Shown in pieces: positions 1 to 8,840 of a stretch of DNA of 64,000 nucleotides. The position numbers were made by a program, and so were the translations under genes. The notes below the pieces were generated by a model that was not told where the DNA came from, ran no database searches, and was given only the letters and a program-made list of their open reading frames with translations. Position 1 is the stretch's first letter; every line of letters begins with the position of its first letter. Origin of the DNA: Vibrio tubiashii ATCC 19109 (GTDB lineage: Bacteria; Pseudomonadota; Gammaproteobacteria; Enterobacterales; Vibrionaceae); contig NZ_CP009355.1 in NCBI RefSeq assembly GCF_000772105.1, positions 186,001-250,000 on the forward strand, in the 5' to 3' direction.

Positions 1-126
1 TTCTAATGCACTGATTTTTCTACTGAATGTTGAAGCGTGTTGAGAGGATTTACTGGCCGCTTTAGCAAAGCTTCCCTGCTCATATACGTCAACGAATGCC
101 GCTAAATACTCAAGGTTAAGGTTCAT
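1..126 (-). CDS. LysR-family transcriptional regulator, N-terminal fragment
   Basis: Reading leftward from an ATG at 124-126, with a good Shine-Dalgarno (complement of ctcctcc at 130-136), the sequence encodes about 42 residues before the window edge. They begin MNLNLEYLAAFVDVYEQGSF and continue into AKAAS..S....FSRKISALE, the winged-helix N-terminus typical of LysR-type regulators. The effector domain lies outside the window. It is divergent from the serine hydrolase at 284, so it could control that gene, as LysR proteins often do; this is inference from layout only. Confidence 0.7.
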   Translation of the reverse strand, partial: MNLNLEYLAAFVDVYEQGSFAKAASKSSQHASTFSRKISALE

Positions 127-283
127 ATCTCCTCCCATAATAGATTTGAGCATGCGTTTTTTGCACGCTTAGCAATTATGTCATGAAACTAAATTGGATT
201 AAATTCCTTCTCAGACCTTACAGATTTTATGTCAAGCAATGTGCTTTAGGATGGTTCTTAACGCACTGACTCGGAGATTCATT

Positions 284-1558
284 ATGAAACTTAAAGTACT
301 TTCTCTTGCCGTCCTACTAAGCAGCTCTTTTATGGCGAATGCCGCGACGTTCAACAAACCTGATGCAGCATTCCTTGAAGGTGCAGCAGCGTCTGGTATG
401 CCAGTTGAACTTTGGGACAGCGCAGAATACGCAGCGTCTTCTTTCCCAAATGCTTACAAATTTACACCGTCTTATCAGATCGAGCGCTCAGGTCTAGCTC
501 CAGAACAGTTCAAGACTGACAAGTCTCTAGACTTCAACAAAATCATGGTTCCTGCAATTGATGGTGAGATGTCTCTAAACGATTTCTTACGTGATCGTGT
601 AAAGAACCACTCAATGGTTGTGCTTAAAGGTGACCACATGCTTCACGAGCACTACTGGAACAACATGGATGAGCACTCAACTCACCTAGATATGTCTGTA
701 ACTAAGTCTTTCACTGCAATGCTAGCGGGTATCGCAGCGGCTGAAGGCAAATTAGACATGAGCAAGCAAGTAACTGATTACCTGCCTGAGCTTAAAGGTA
801 CAGCATGGGACGGTGCAACAGTTCAAGAAACTGCTGACATGCGTACTTCTGTAATCCAAGAGGTCCAAAAGCACAAATCTTGGGATACTCGCATGACTGA
901 CGCTCAAGGTTGGAACGGTGACTTCTCAGCAACTTACCCGAACGGTATCAAAGACTACTTCCCAATGGTTAAAGAAGTATCTGCGCCAATGGGTTCTAAG
1001 TACTCTTACCAATGCATCAATACTGAAGTGCTAGGTAAAGTAGTAGAAGCAGCAACTGGCGAGAAACTGGCTGACCTTCTAGAAAAGCAGATCTGGGGTA
1101 AAGTTGGCATGGCTGAAAACGCGCACTACCAAGCTGACTTCGCAGGTAATCCGGTAGCTTCTGGCGGTCTCAATGCAGCAACTAAAGACCTTGCACGTGT
1201 TGGCCGCATGCTAATGAACGGCGGTAAGAACTACAAAGGCGAGCAAGTGGTTCCAGCTGGGTTCATCAACGAAATCCTGGAAGGTAATGATGAAGTACGT
1301 GCTGCATGGCTGAAAGGTAAAGAGTCTGCTTTAGCTGAAGGCTGGTACAAAGATCAGTTCCGCTCTCTAAACATCAATGGTCGCCAGATTATGGCTATGG
1401 TGGGTATTCATGGTCAGGTCGTCGCGATGGATCACAAAACAGGTACTGTTGTAGCAATGAACGGTGGTTATCCTCAAACGGAAACACCACGCATGGTTAT
1501 CGCTATCTTCTACAAAGCGTTGCCTGCAATCTTTGCAGCCGCTGACGAAGTAAAATAA
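284..1558 (+). CDS. Exported serine hydrolase, beta-lactamase/NylB-like family
   Basis: This is a secreted or periplasmic serine hydrolase of the class C beta-lactamase fold. I chose the ATG at 284 because it follows GGAG and opens a clean signal peptide (MKLKVLSLAVLLSSSFMANA, cleavage after ANA); the upstream in-frame ATG at 239 would bury the signal. The nucleophile motif SxxK appears as SVTKSF in the middle third. A YSYQ segment stands where the Tyr-x-Asn motif is expected, and HGQVVAM is near the C-terminus. Such proteins hydrolyse amides or esters, for example 6-aminohexanoate dimers. The substrate cannot be told from the sequence. A terminator follows, so it is monocistronic. It may be controlled by the divergent LysR gene. 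Confidence 0.75.
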   Translation: MKLKVLSLAVLLSSSFMANAATFNKPDAAFLEGAAASGMPVELWDSAEYAASSFPNAYKFTPSYQIERSGLAPEQFKTDKSLDFNKIMVPAIDGEMSLNDFLRDRVKNHSMVVLKGDHMLHEHYWNNMDEHSTHLDMSVTKSFTAMLAGIAAAEGKLDMSKQVTDYLPELKGTAWDGATVQETADMRTSVIQEVQKHKSWDTRMTDAQGWNGDFSATYPNGIKDYFPMVKEVSAPMGSKYSYQCINTEVLGKVVEAATGEKLADLLEKQIWGKVGMAENAHYQADFAGNPVASGGLNAATKDLARVGRMLMNGGKNYKGEQVVPAGFINEILEGNDEVRAAWLKGKESALAEGWYKDQFRSLNINGRQIMAMVGIHGQVVAMDHKTGTVVAMNGGYPQTETPRMVIAIFYKALPAIFAAADEVK

Positions 1559-1589
1559 CGGTTGTGACAAATCACCAATGTTACTGATT

Positions 1590-1622
1590 AAATCTGGCTT
1601 CGTTTCAACGAAGCCAGATTTT
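1590..1622 (+). terminator. Rho-independent terminator after the serine hydrolase gene
   Basis: A 14-bp inverted repeat (aaatctggcttcgt / acgaagccagattt) with a TTCA loop ends in a short T run. It lies 32 bases past the hydrolase stop codon. Confidence 0.85.
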
Positions 1623-1790
1623 AGTTGGCCTCATCAGGCTATACTGACATAGAGAGCGTTAAATTCTTTCTTCATTAATTTCATAAGTCGTTACACAACT
1701 CGACGTTTTAACGCTTTACATCTTAAGCTAAGCGTTGAACACTTCTCCCCGAAACTAAAATGAAGTGACAGAGTAGAGTCAGTAACAATT

Positions 1791-2486
1791 ATGAGTAACA
1801 CCACGACGAAAAAGTCGAATCCCCTATTCGAAATCCTGTTTAACGTATTTATACCTTCATTCATTCTAATGAAGTTCAGCGGCGAAGAGCATCTAGGCAC
1901 TGTAATGGCATTGGTTGTCGCACTCGCTTTTCCTATTGTGTATGGCGGTATGGATCTTATCCGCAATAAGAAGTTCAACTTCATCGCTGCTTTGGGCTTT
2001 GTGAGTGTTTTACTGACAGGTGGTATTGGCCTGTTAGAGCTTGATACGCGTTGGTTAGCACTGAAAGAAGCACTAATCCCTGGTCTTATTGGCTTGGCTG
2101 TTTTGGGGTCAACATTTACCCGTTACCCATTTATGCAGAAGATGATCCTTAACGATACCGTGTTAAATCTAGCTTTGATCACTGAACGTTTAAAAGAGAA
2201 TGGCAAGACGGATGCATTCGAGCGTTGCTTAATGTCGTCAAACTACCTATTCGCGAGTACTTTCGCGTTCTCTTCTGCGATGAACTATTTTCTCGCAACT
2301 TGGATTGTGACCAGCCCTGCAGGCACGCCAGAGTTTAATGAAGAGCTTGGTAAGCTCACTCTTTATAGTTATCCAATTATCGCGATTCCTAGCATGCTGA
2401 TGATGTTTGGTATCTTCTACTACGTATGGCGTCAAATCCGCGCGATGACCTCATTGGAAACTGAGCAAATTTTTCATACGAAGTAG
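1791..2486 (+). CDS. VC0807-like integral membrane protein
   Basis: This 231-residue protein has about five or six hydrophobic segments, separated by short charged loops such as MDLIRNKKFNF and ERLKENGKTDAFERC. I recognise it as a member of the VC0807-type membrane family common in Vibrionaceae, which resembles intracellular septation protein A in layout. No catalytic motif is visible and the function is unknown. It starts at an ATG after a weak ribosome site and is followed directly by a strong terminator, so it is probably transcribed alone. Confidence 0.6.
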   Translation: MSNTTTKKSNPLFEILFNVFIPSFILMKFSGEEHLGTVMALVVALAFPIVYGGMDLIRNKKFNFIAALGFVSVLLTGGIGLLELDTRWLALKEALIPGLIGLAVLGSTFTRYPFMQKMILNDTVLNLALITERLKENGKTDAFERCLMSSNYLFASTFAFSSAMNYFLATWIVTSPAGTPEFNEELGKLTLYSYPIIAIPSMLMMFGIFYYVWRQIRAMTSLETEQIFHTK

Positions 2487-2504
2487 AAACAGCTTAAGAA
2501 CATC

Positions 2505-2529
2505 AAGGGACGGAAACGTCCCTTTTTTT
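2505..2529 (+). terminator. Rho-independent terminator
   Basis: Perfect 8-bp stem aagggacg / cgtccctt around a GAAA loop, followed by a T run. It closes the VC0807-like gene. Confidence 0.92.
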
Positions 2530-2666
2530 GTGTAATTCCACAGTTAAATCATCACGCCTGTTTCACCCGATTCCACTTTTTCTGCTCTTCGTTATATCGC
2601 TAGTACCCTCCCTTTTTCAGTTCTTAGAATTAATACTCGACCAAATAGAGATTTGTGATCCCTGCC

Positions 2667-2720
2667 AAATGCATATGCATTTATAGCATCTATGTTTATA
2701 TCGAAATTTATAAACTCGAT
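2667..2720 (+). promoter_or_regulatory. Palindromic control region of the patatin operon
   Basis: A perfect 16-bp palindrome (aaatgcatatgcattt, 2667-2682) is followed by AT-rich sequence and a second inverted repeat, atcga (N11) tcgat, at 2700-2720. The patatin Shine-Dalgarno (aaggag, 2724-2729) comes immediately after. The arrangement suggests an operator over or near the promoter. No cognate regulator gene lies next to the operon. Confidence 0.45.
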
Positions 2721-2735
2721 GAAAAGGAGATCAAA

Positions 2736-3656
2736 ATGAGACGAGTTTTATCGATTGATGGTGGCGGCATTCGAGGGATCATTCCCGCATTGGTTCTTGC
2801 TAAATTGGAACAAGAAACAGGTAAACCATGCTGCCAACTCTTTGATTTAATGTGCGGTACTTCAACCGGTGGCATTTTGTCTATGGGTTTAAGTATCAAT
2901 GTACCTGGGACTAATGAACCTTATAGTGCTACCGAGCTAGTAAAGATTTATCGCGAGCGTGGCTCAGATATCTTCCCGCGCAGTCGCTGGAAAGGTGTGA
3001 CATCTGTAGGTGGCTTAACTGATGAAAAGTATCCTTCAGATGGCATTGAATCTGTACTGTTAGAGTATTTTCGCTCAGAGCCGTTAGAGAGTGCCCAAAC
3101 TAAGGTTATGGTTACTAGCTATGACATTGAAGAGCGTGAACCTTTCTTTCTAAAAAGCTGGAACTCAAATACTCAGCAAGTACCGATGCGCCTAGCAGCA
3201 AGAGCAACGAGTGCGGCACCAACCTATTTTGAACCCGCTTTGGTTAAGGTTAACAACAAGCGAAGAGCATTAGTTGATGGCGGCGTGTTTATTAACAATC
3301 CTGCCGTTTCAGCCTATGTAGAGGCAAAAAAACTTTTCCCAGATGATGATATCAAGTTGCTCTCTTTAGGGACCGGAGAGTTAGTTCGAGAAATTCCGTT
3401 CAACCAAGCCAAGGATTGGGGCAAAGTCGGCTGGGCATTACCTGTCATGAGCTGCATGTTCGATGGTGTGTCTGATGCCGCAGATCATCAATTGAAGGTA
3501 TTGCTAGGCCAAGACTACTTACGTTTACAAACTATCTTAGCGGATGCTGATGACGATATGGACAACGTAAGCAAGAGCAATATCAGTGCGTTAAGTCGTT
3601 TAGCAGAGCAACTTATCGATCAACAAGTCAATACACTTTTAGAGTTTTTGTCATAG
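2736..3656 (+). CDS. Patatin-like phospholipase, CapV-like sequence type
   Basis: Predicted lipid acyl hydrolase of the patatin fold, 306 residues from the ATG at 2736, which sits 6 nt after AAGGAG. The oxyanion loop DGGGIRG is at residues 8-14, the nucleophile elbow GTSTGG has Ser43, and the catalytic Asp is D181 in VDGG. All active-site parts are intact. There is no signal peptide or membrane segment, so it should act in the cytoplasm on the inner membrane. The compact eukaryote-like N-terminus (RVLSIDGGGIRGIIPA) resembles bacterial patatins used as effectors in anti-phage systems such as CapV. No nucleotide cyclase or other CBASS gene is nearby. It is the first gene of an operon with an unknown protein and an SGNH hydrolase. 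Confidence 0.85.
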   Translation: MRRVLSIDGGGIRGIIPALVLAKLEQETGKPCCQLFDLMCGTSTGGILSMGLSINVPGTNEPYSATELVKIYRERGSDIFPRSRWKGVTSVGGLTDEKYPSDGIESVLLEYFRSEPLESAQTKVMVTSYDIEEREPFFLKSWNSNTQQVPMRLAARATSAAPTYFEPALVKVNNKRRALVDGGVFINNPAVSAYVEAKKLFPDDDIKLLSLGTGELVREIPFNQAKDWGKVGWALPVMSCMFDGVSDAADHQLKVLLGQDYLRLQTILADADDDMDNVSKSNISALSRLAEQLIDQQVNTLLEFLS

Positions 3657-3668
3657 CAGGAGGCGAAT

Positions 3669-4136
3669 ATGAATACGATCAAAGATTTAACTAAGGACGA
3701 GTTCAGAGACTTACTGGATGACTACTTTGCACCACCAGAAAAACGCATGAAACTCACAGCCGATGAAGCAAAAACACTTGCTCAGAAGCTCAATGCTGAA
3801 ATTAATGTTCCTTTAGTGAGTGAGACTAGAGAGGAGAAAATATTGCTCAAGGTGGTGATCAAAGTAGACACCTTTTTATACGACAACTTGCCTAACGAGT
3901 TTTATGACTTAGTGAGAAGCCTAGATCAAGGCATTGACGATCAAGAAGCAGAGAGGCTAGTGAAACGTTTGACTTCGCTAGCGAATGACAAAATTGATAT
4001 TCCGTACATTCCAGAAGCGGGGGAATATGTTGCAATCAAATTTGTCATCGGTGTCATTGTTAACTCTGCTCGCAAACATTGGGATTTCTTCAAGGCGAGC
4101 GAAGCTATGGAGTCTGACAAGATATTGCCAGCTTAG
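3669..4136 (+). CDS. Unknown 155-residue cytoplasmic protein in the patatin/SGNH operon
   Basis: I do not recognise this protein. It is mostly helical by composition, rich in charged residues, and lacks a signal peptide, cysteines or a clear membrane segment. The N-terminal part (KDLTKDEFRDLLDDYFAPPE) resembles a small effector-association or death-fold-like helical module, but this is only an impression. A mildly hydrophobic stretch (YVAIKFVIGVIV) lies near residues 118-129. It starts 12 nt after the patatin stop with a strong AGGAGG site, so it is surely co-expressed with the patatin. It could be a partner, inhibitor or sensor for one of the two hydrolases; this is inferred from position only. 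Confidence 0.7.
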   Translation: MNTIKDLTKDEFRDLLDDYFAPPEKRMKLTADEAKTLAQKLNAEINVPLVSETREEKILLKVVIKVDTFLYDNLPNEFYDLVRSLDQGIDDQEAERLVKRLTSLANDKIDIPYIPEAGEYVAIKFVIGVIVNSARKHWDFFKASEAMESDKILPA

Positions 4137-4184
4137 AAACCGGATAAGTGCACTTAGTGTTTAACCACTGTAGGAGACAAGATT

Positions 4185-4985
4185 ATGCCAGCGACATCCG
4201 ATTCAAGAGCCTACAAGCAACTCATTCAGGATCGTTACACACCTGATAAAATACGCATTCTTGCCGAAGGTGATTCTTGGTTTAATTACCCAAGACGCTA
4301 TTTTATCTTCGGTAAAGATGCCAATGTTATTGACCATTTAGCAGATCGGAACAACTTGCTGATTTACAACACGTCGTCAAATGGAGATGAGGCAATTGAT
4401 ATGATTTCCGGCGATGAAAAGTTATCTTTGTTAAAGCGCCTCTCGCATAATGAGTTTGATCTATTGCTGTTTTCAGGCGGTGGGAATGACATTGTCGGTC
4501 GGTATGACTTTGGGTTCTTTATTAGAGATAAGCAGCCCGGCATGGATTGGCAACAATGCATACTCGAACATCGCGTAGAAATGAAGCTCAAGCAAATCGA
4601 AAATGCTTATCGAGTACTGTGCGAGCTAACGATGGAGTACTCAAAAAATCCAGATATTAAGATTGTCACGCATACCTATGATTTTGTTCAGCCTAATCCT
4701 ACGGGCTTTGAACTGTTCGATATCATTCCAGTAGGTAAGTCTTGGGTCTACCCGTACCTAAAAGCCAAAAAGATAACCGATGCGAATGACCAAGAAAATA
4801 TCATTAATCACCTGTTAACGCGATTTAAACAGCGGTTAATTGAGGTCGCTAATGACTATGAAATTCTGACGGTAGTTGATACCCAAGGTTTGCTCAATAG
4901 CGATCAATGGCGCAATGAAATCCACCCAACGTCTGAAGGCTTTGGAGTCGTCGCAGATCATATTTATCATCAGGCAATTGCTTAA
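4185..4985 (+). CDS. SGNH/GDSL-family hydrolase
   Basis: A 266-residue esterase-like protein with the SGNH blocks in order: block I GDSW with nucleophile Ser31, an Asn-Gly segment near residue 66 (SSNGDEA), block III GGGND with Asn101, and block V with His247 in NEIHPTSEGF. The residue normally Asp in DxxH is Asn244 here, a variation seen in some SGNH enzymes. No signal peptide is present, unusual for this superfamily and matching the cytoplasmic patatin upstream. It is preceded by taggag and a 48-nt gap, and followed by a bidirectional terminator, so it ends the operon. The substrate is unknown; lysophospholipids left by the patatin are one possibility. Confidence 0.8.
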   Translation: MPATSDSRAYKQLIQDRYTPDKIRILAEGDSWFNYPRRYFIFGKDANVIDHLADRNNLLIYNTSSNGDEAIDMISGDEKLSLLKRLSHNEFDLLLFSGGGNDIVGRYDFGFFIRDKQPGMDWQQCILEHRVEMKLKQIENAYRVLCELTMEYSKNPDIKIVTHTYDFVQPNPTGFELFDIIPVGKSWVYPYLKAKKITDANDQENIINHLLTRFKQRLIEVANDYEILTVVDTQGLLNSDQWRNEIHPTSEGFGVVADHIYHQAIA

Positions 4986-4998
4986 TACGTATAGAAAA

Positions 4999-5026
4999 TC
5001 AAGGGGCGCTCATCGCCCCTTGACTT
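4999..5026. terminator. Bidirectional terminator between the SGNH and GST-like genes
   Basis: Perfect 10-bp stem tcaaggggcg / cgccccttga with a 5-nt loop, flanked by A-rich sequence on the left and CTTTT on the right. It can serve both convergent operons. Confidence 0.9.
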
Positions 5027-5686
5027 TTACAACTGTCGCCAAGAAGATTCTAACGCTGAGTAATCAGGTTTTTCTGATAGCCTTTCAATACTGACTAGTT
5101 TAAGAAGCTGGTTAAATGGCGAGGTATTTAAGAACTCGTCAATATGCGTGACGACGGCATCGTCATACAAAGCGCGATGACGAAATTGGATATATTCCAA
5201 ACCAATATGTAGATACAGTGTTGCTAAGTTTGGATCCAGATAGACCTCTTTACCTTTACCTGACTCATCCATTTCTTTGTTTAGATTCGTTAGTGCCAAA
5301 ATAATGCCTTCTTGCCCACGTCTGATCAACTCATTGTCTTGATCAGTAAAGCGAGGTAACACTGCGGTTCTAAAGGCGATTTCCATCAGAGTTTTCGCCG
5401 TTCCAAGGAGCTTAACTTGGTCAACATCGTTGAGCTTAACGTTCTTCAGTCCAGTTGGTTGATTGGTCTCAATTAAATACTGACTAACGCATATACTCTC
5501 TGTCAGGGAGTTCCCGCAATCTAGCTCTAGAGCGGGAATTAAACAAAACGGATTCACACTTTTTAAATTGCTTGGAGAGCTCCAAGGATCGACCCAAACC
5601 ATTGAAAGAGAAGGGACATTCGACAACAAAGCTGTCGCCACAACCACACGTGAAAATGGTGAAGTATCATTTAGGTAGAGTTGCAT
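5027..5686 (-). CDS. Glutathione S-transferase-like protein
   Basis: A 219-residue protein with the usual two-domain GST layout. The N-terminal thioredoxin-like half begins MQLYLNDTSPFSRVV and includes NPFCLIPALEL, where family members have N-P-x-G-x-V-P-x-L, and LTESICVSQYL, matching the E-S-x-A-I-x-x-Y-L motif. An all-helical C-terminal half follows. The catalytic Ser/Cys position appears to be Ser9 or Ser12. The start lies 10 nt downstream of the stop of an MFS transporter, so the two are co-transcribed. A role in detoxifying or modifying the transported compound is possible but not shown. Confidence 0.75.
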   Translation of the reverse strand: MQLYLNDTSPFSRVVVATALLSNVPSLSMVWVDPWSSPSNLKSVNPFCLIPALELDCGNSLTESICVSQYLIETNQPTGLKNVKLNDVDQVKLLGTAKTLMEIAFRTAVLPRFTDQDNELIRRGQEGIILALTNLNKEMDESGKGKEVYLDPNLATLYLHIGLEYIQFRHRALYDDAVVTHIDEFLNTSPFNQLLKLVSIERLSEKPDYSALESSWRQL

Positions 5687-5695
5687 AGAGAGTCC

Positions 5696-6922
5696 TTATT
5701 TCATTGAGTTATTCGCTGATTGCGTTTGTTCCGCGCAGTGTGTTGATGTCGATAAAATGCATACAAGTGAAAGTACTAGCGCATTGGCACTGAGAGCAAA
5801 TAGGGTGTTGTAAGACGCTAAGTGGCTAAGAAAGTAGGCCATCAGAAAACCACCCACGCCTTGTGAAATAGCAAAAGCTAACGTCATTCCACTCCAAGCT
5901 TTGGTATGTAGCTCATAGCCCACGCATTCGAGCGTATAGGTGGACACAAGGGTGACTATCCCAGGGGTAAAAATGCCGACCAAGAGGGAAGAGATAAACA
6001 ACAAGAATGGATGGGCGCTGAGTAAAGGAATAGCGACGCCTGCTGCTTTAAAGCTGAATGCGATACATAGAGAACGCTTGAGCCCAAACTTATCTCCTAA
6101 GCTACCTGTGATGAGTGGCCCCATAGCTGCACCCACGCCAAAGGTTGCCCAAAAGAACCCACCACTGGTGAATGACATGCCGAGTTCTCTAACAAGGTAA
6201 TCGACCCAAAATAAAGTGTGTGGCAGATAACCAATTGCACATAAGCTGTAGGCGAGTGATATGAGGATGACATTTTTAACCTGAGGCTGAGAAAGCTGAG
6301 AAAATGACGCCTGAACGTAAGCTGCATTGGTAGGGGGGATGCGGGTGTCCCACGCGTTCCAAGTTAAAATGGTGGTGACGAGTGCTACGGCGCCCATCCC
6401 TACCCAAGCAGAAATCAAATCATATGAGATAAGTGCTGGCAGCAGTGTACCTGAAAGCATTGCTCCGATACCGATCCCAGAAAACACAACGCCGCTGACT
6501 CTGGCTTTGACGTCGGAACTGAATTGGCGAACAATCACTGGCGGAGCCGCAACCATGAGTAATGCGCCAGTGACACCAGCCAAGGTACGCCAAATATAAA
6601 ACCAAGACAGGGGGGCGTCTTGCCACGCGCAAGCAAGGTAGCTAAAAGTGCTGATTAACATTGCGCTACGAATGAGCAGGCCAGAGCTGAAATAGCGAAG
6701 TAAAAGATTGGCCGCAGGCGCTCCTGCAATATACCCGATAAGTGTTGCTACGCCTAAATAAGAAGCATCACTTTCGCTAAACCAACCGCTTTGAATCAAG
6801 GCGGGCATCAGAGCTATGTAGGCAAAACGACCTATCCCATTGCCAATGAGTGTCGCGCCCAATCCCGCCATACTCGCTCGACTAACGATCTGTTTATTCC
6901 ATAGCTGTATTGATGTGGTCAT
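5696..6922 (-). CDS. MFS transporter, YbfB/YjiJ-like
   Basis: Twelve-helix major facilitator protein of about 408 residues. I place the start at the ATG at 6922 (MTTSIQLWNKQIVSRAS) because the first helix (GLGATLIGNGIGRFAYIALM) begins shortly after it. In-frame ATGs reach back to 7048, but that extra 42-residue leader looks non-membrane and has no clear ribosome site, so 7048 remains an alternative. The helix-1 GxGRFAY motif and the overall pattern fit the YbfB/YjiJ group. The substrate is unknown. It is followed within 10 nt by the GST-like gene. Confidence 0.75.
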   Translation of the reverse strand: MTTSIQLWNKQIVSRASMAGLGATLIGNGIGRFAYIALMPALIQSGWFSESDASYLGVATLIGYIAGAPAANLLLRYFSSGLLIRSAMLISTFSYLACAWQDAPLSWFYIWRTLAGVTGALLMVAAPPVIVRQFSSDVKARVSGVVFSGIGIGAMLSGTLLPALISYDLISAWVGMGAVALVTTILTWNAWDTRIPPTNAAYVQASFSQLSQPQVKNVILISLAYSLCAIGYLPHTLFWVDYLVRELGMSFTSGGFFWATFGVGAAMGPLITGSLGDKFGLKRSLCIAFSFKAAGVAIPLLSAHPFLLFISSLLVGIFTPGIVTLVSTYTLECVGYELHTKAWSGMTLAFAISQGVGGFLMAYFLSHLASYNTLFALSANALVLSLVCILSTSTHCAEQTQSANNSMK

Positions 6923-7261
6923 ATCCGTGATTGCGAGGGGCTTTGCAACGAAACTCCCACGCATCGAGTGAGCGATTGCAAAAACCTGTTGTTCTCTACC
7001 TTGAGTTGTTTGTTTTTTGATACTGGCATTGAGTGCAAGTTGTTGCAATGGGGCTTTAGTCGCAGTTTCTAGTGCTAGTTAACCGAGTGGTGAACGCTTT
7101 TTAAGGATTGGGTGTTTGAATTTGCATAGCTAACAAGCGTGTACTCAAAGGTAGGTTCAATAAGCTCATGTTTCAATTGTAGGGGTAAGCCTGCCAGTTG
7201 CTCTCGCATGGCTTAATTATCTGATTTGAATTAGTGGGATATGGATCGATTACAGGCCATT

Positions 7262-7300
7262 AAAAACGCCAACCTAAGCTAATTTGAACTTAGGCTGGCG
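7262..7300 (-). terminator. Terminator after the 8-oxoguanine deaminase gene
   Basis: Inverted repeat cgccaacctaag / cttaggctggcg (one mismatch) with a 10-nt loop. On the minus strand it is followed by a T run (aaaaa at 7262-7266 on plus). It ends the leftward purine operon. Confidence 0.88.
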
Positions 7301-7315
7301 ATGATTTGGCGTGTG

Positions 7316-8677
7316 CTATTCACCTAAAGCTTTACGCGCTAGCCTAGATGCGGCCGCTTTATGGCGTTCCATCAATTGATGGATATCGACGCCAATCACT
7401 TCACTGTTCATCACTCGCCAGTGACCTGCAACCATTACGCGGTCGGCTTGTTGAGCGCCACACAATAGCAGTGCTGCAAGAGGGTCATGACTGCCAGAGA
7501 AACGGATATCATCGAGCTTGAACATCGCAATATCGGCCTGTTTGCCCACGCTAAGCTCACCAATATCATTACGCCCCATCGCTTGAGCTGAGCCTTTAGT
7601 CGCCCAACGCAGCGCATCAAAATGGGATACGTTTGCCGAGCCATACTGTAGGCGCTGTAAGTACATCGCCATACGCACTTCGGCAATCATGTTTGAGCCA
7701 TCGTTTGAGGCCGAGCCATCAACGCCTAGGCCGACTTTAACACCTGCGGCTTCTAGGTCATTGTTTTTACAAATCCCTGAAGCAAGCATCATGTTTGATG
7801 TTGGGCAGTGGCTAATACCCACCCCTGCTTGACCAAGTCTGCGGATCTCTTCGCTATTGAAATGGATACCATGGGCAAGCCAAGTTCTGTCATTTAGCCA
7901 GCCAACATCTTCGAGATAATCGACCGGGCGCATGCCAAATTGTTCGACACAGAAATCTTCCTCATCCAGCGTTTCACACAAATGGGTGTGCATCATGACA
8001 TTCTCTTGCTTGGCGATGTGGGCGGTTTCTTTCATCAAATCTGTGGTGACGGAGAAGGGGGAGCATGGCGCGAGCGCGATTTGGGTCATTGCCCCTTCTT
8101 GTTGCTGGTGGTACTGGCGAATCAAACGGTAGCTATCATCGACAATTGCTTGCTCGGTTTGAATGGTATGCTGTGGCGGTAAGCCGCCGTCTTCTTCACC
8201 TAAACTCATTGAGCCACGAGTAAAGATGGCTCTGACACCAAGCTTTTGCGCCGCTTCGACCTGCAAGTCTATCGCGTGTTCTAATCCGTTTGGCAGTAAG
8301 TAGTGATGGTCAGACGCGGTGGTACAACCCGACAGCATCAACTCAACTAAGGCAAGCTCGGTCGCAACGCTCATCATCTCTTCATCTAGATTTGCCCAGA
8401 CGGGATACAGGCTTTTGAGCCAATGAAACAGTTCTTTGTTTAACGCGTCAGGGTAAGCGCGCGTTAAGGTTTGATAAAAATGGTGGTGGGCGTTAACGAG
8501 CCCAGGTGTGACGACATGCCGAGAGGCATCAACCACATAATCAATTGAGTGGGACGGCGTCCCATGCTTTGGGATAAGTTCGACAACTTTGTTTCCCTGA
8601 ACCACGAGACCACCTTGGGCGTCTTGCGTGTTTCCGGTATAAATTGCCAGTGGATTCTTAATCCAGATGGTTTCCAT
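7316..8677 (-). CDS. 8-oxoguanine deaminase
   Basis: Zinc amidohydrolase of 453 residues that deaminates 8-oxoguanine to urate, so it feeds oxidised guanine straight into the urate pathway encoded next door. The metal motif near the N-terminus reads NAHHHFYQTLTRA, which is characteristic of this enzyme as opposed to classical guanine deaminase. Further metal ligands are visible in MHTHLCET, LAHGIH and GLGVDGSASND. It is the last gene of the leftward operon, downstream of an NCS2 permease, and has its own terminator. A classical guanine deaminase (guaD) is encoded separately at 40332. The subfamily call rests on my memory of the HxxxQxLTR signature. Confidence 0.85.
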   Translation of the reverse strand: METIWIKNPLAIYTGNTQDAQGGLVVQGNKVVELIPKHGTPSHSIDYVVDASRHVVTPGLVNAHHHFYQTLTRAYPDALNKELFHWLKSLYPVWANLDEEMMSVATELALVELMLSGCTTASDHHYLLPNGLEHAIDLQVEAAQKLGVRAIFTRGSMSLGEEDGGLPPQHTIQTEQAIVDDSYRLIRQYHQQQEGAMTQIALAPCSPFSVTTDLMKETAHIAKQENVMMHTHLCETLDEEDFCVEQFGMRPVDYLEDVGWLNDRTWLAHGIHFNSEEIRRLGQAGVGISHCPTSNMMLASGICKNNDLEAAGVKVGLGVDGSASNDGSNMIAEVRMAMYLQRLQYGSANVSHFDALRWATKGSAQAMGRNDIGELSVGKQADIAMFKLDDIRFSGSHDPLAALLLCGAQQADRVMVAGHWRVMNSEVIGVDIHQLMERHKAAASRLARKALGE

Positions 8678-8840
8678 TCATAATAGTCCTTAGCCATCTC
8701 AGCCATTTCAGGGGAGAGGGTCTTAAACGTTTTAGTTACAGTTAAGCTAGCAAGTACTAGCGGTGTTATTGTTGTTAAGCTCAGGTTGATGTCGTGAGCT
8801 TAGGTCTCCTTTTGATGCCTTTGTTCTGATTAAAGTGAGT

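Noticed and set aside
2736-4985. Standard CBASS system
   Set aside because: A CapV-like patatin is present, but there is no CD-NTase, E1/E2, JAB or HORMA gene nearby.
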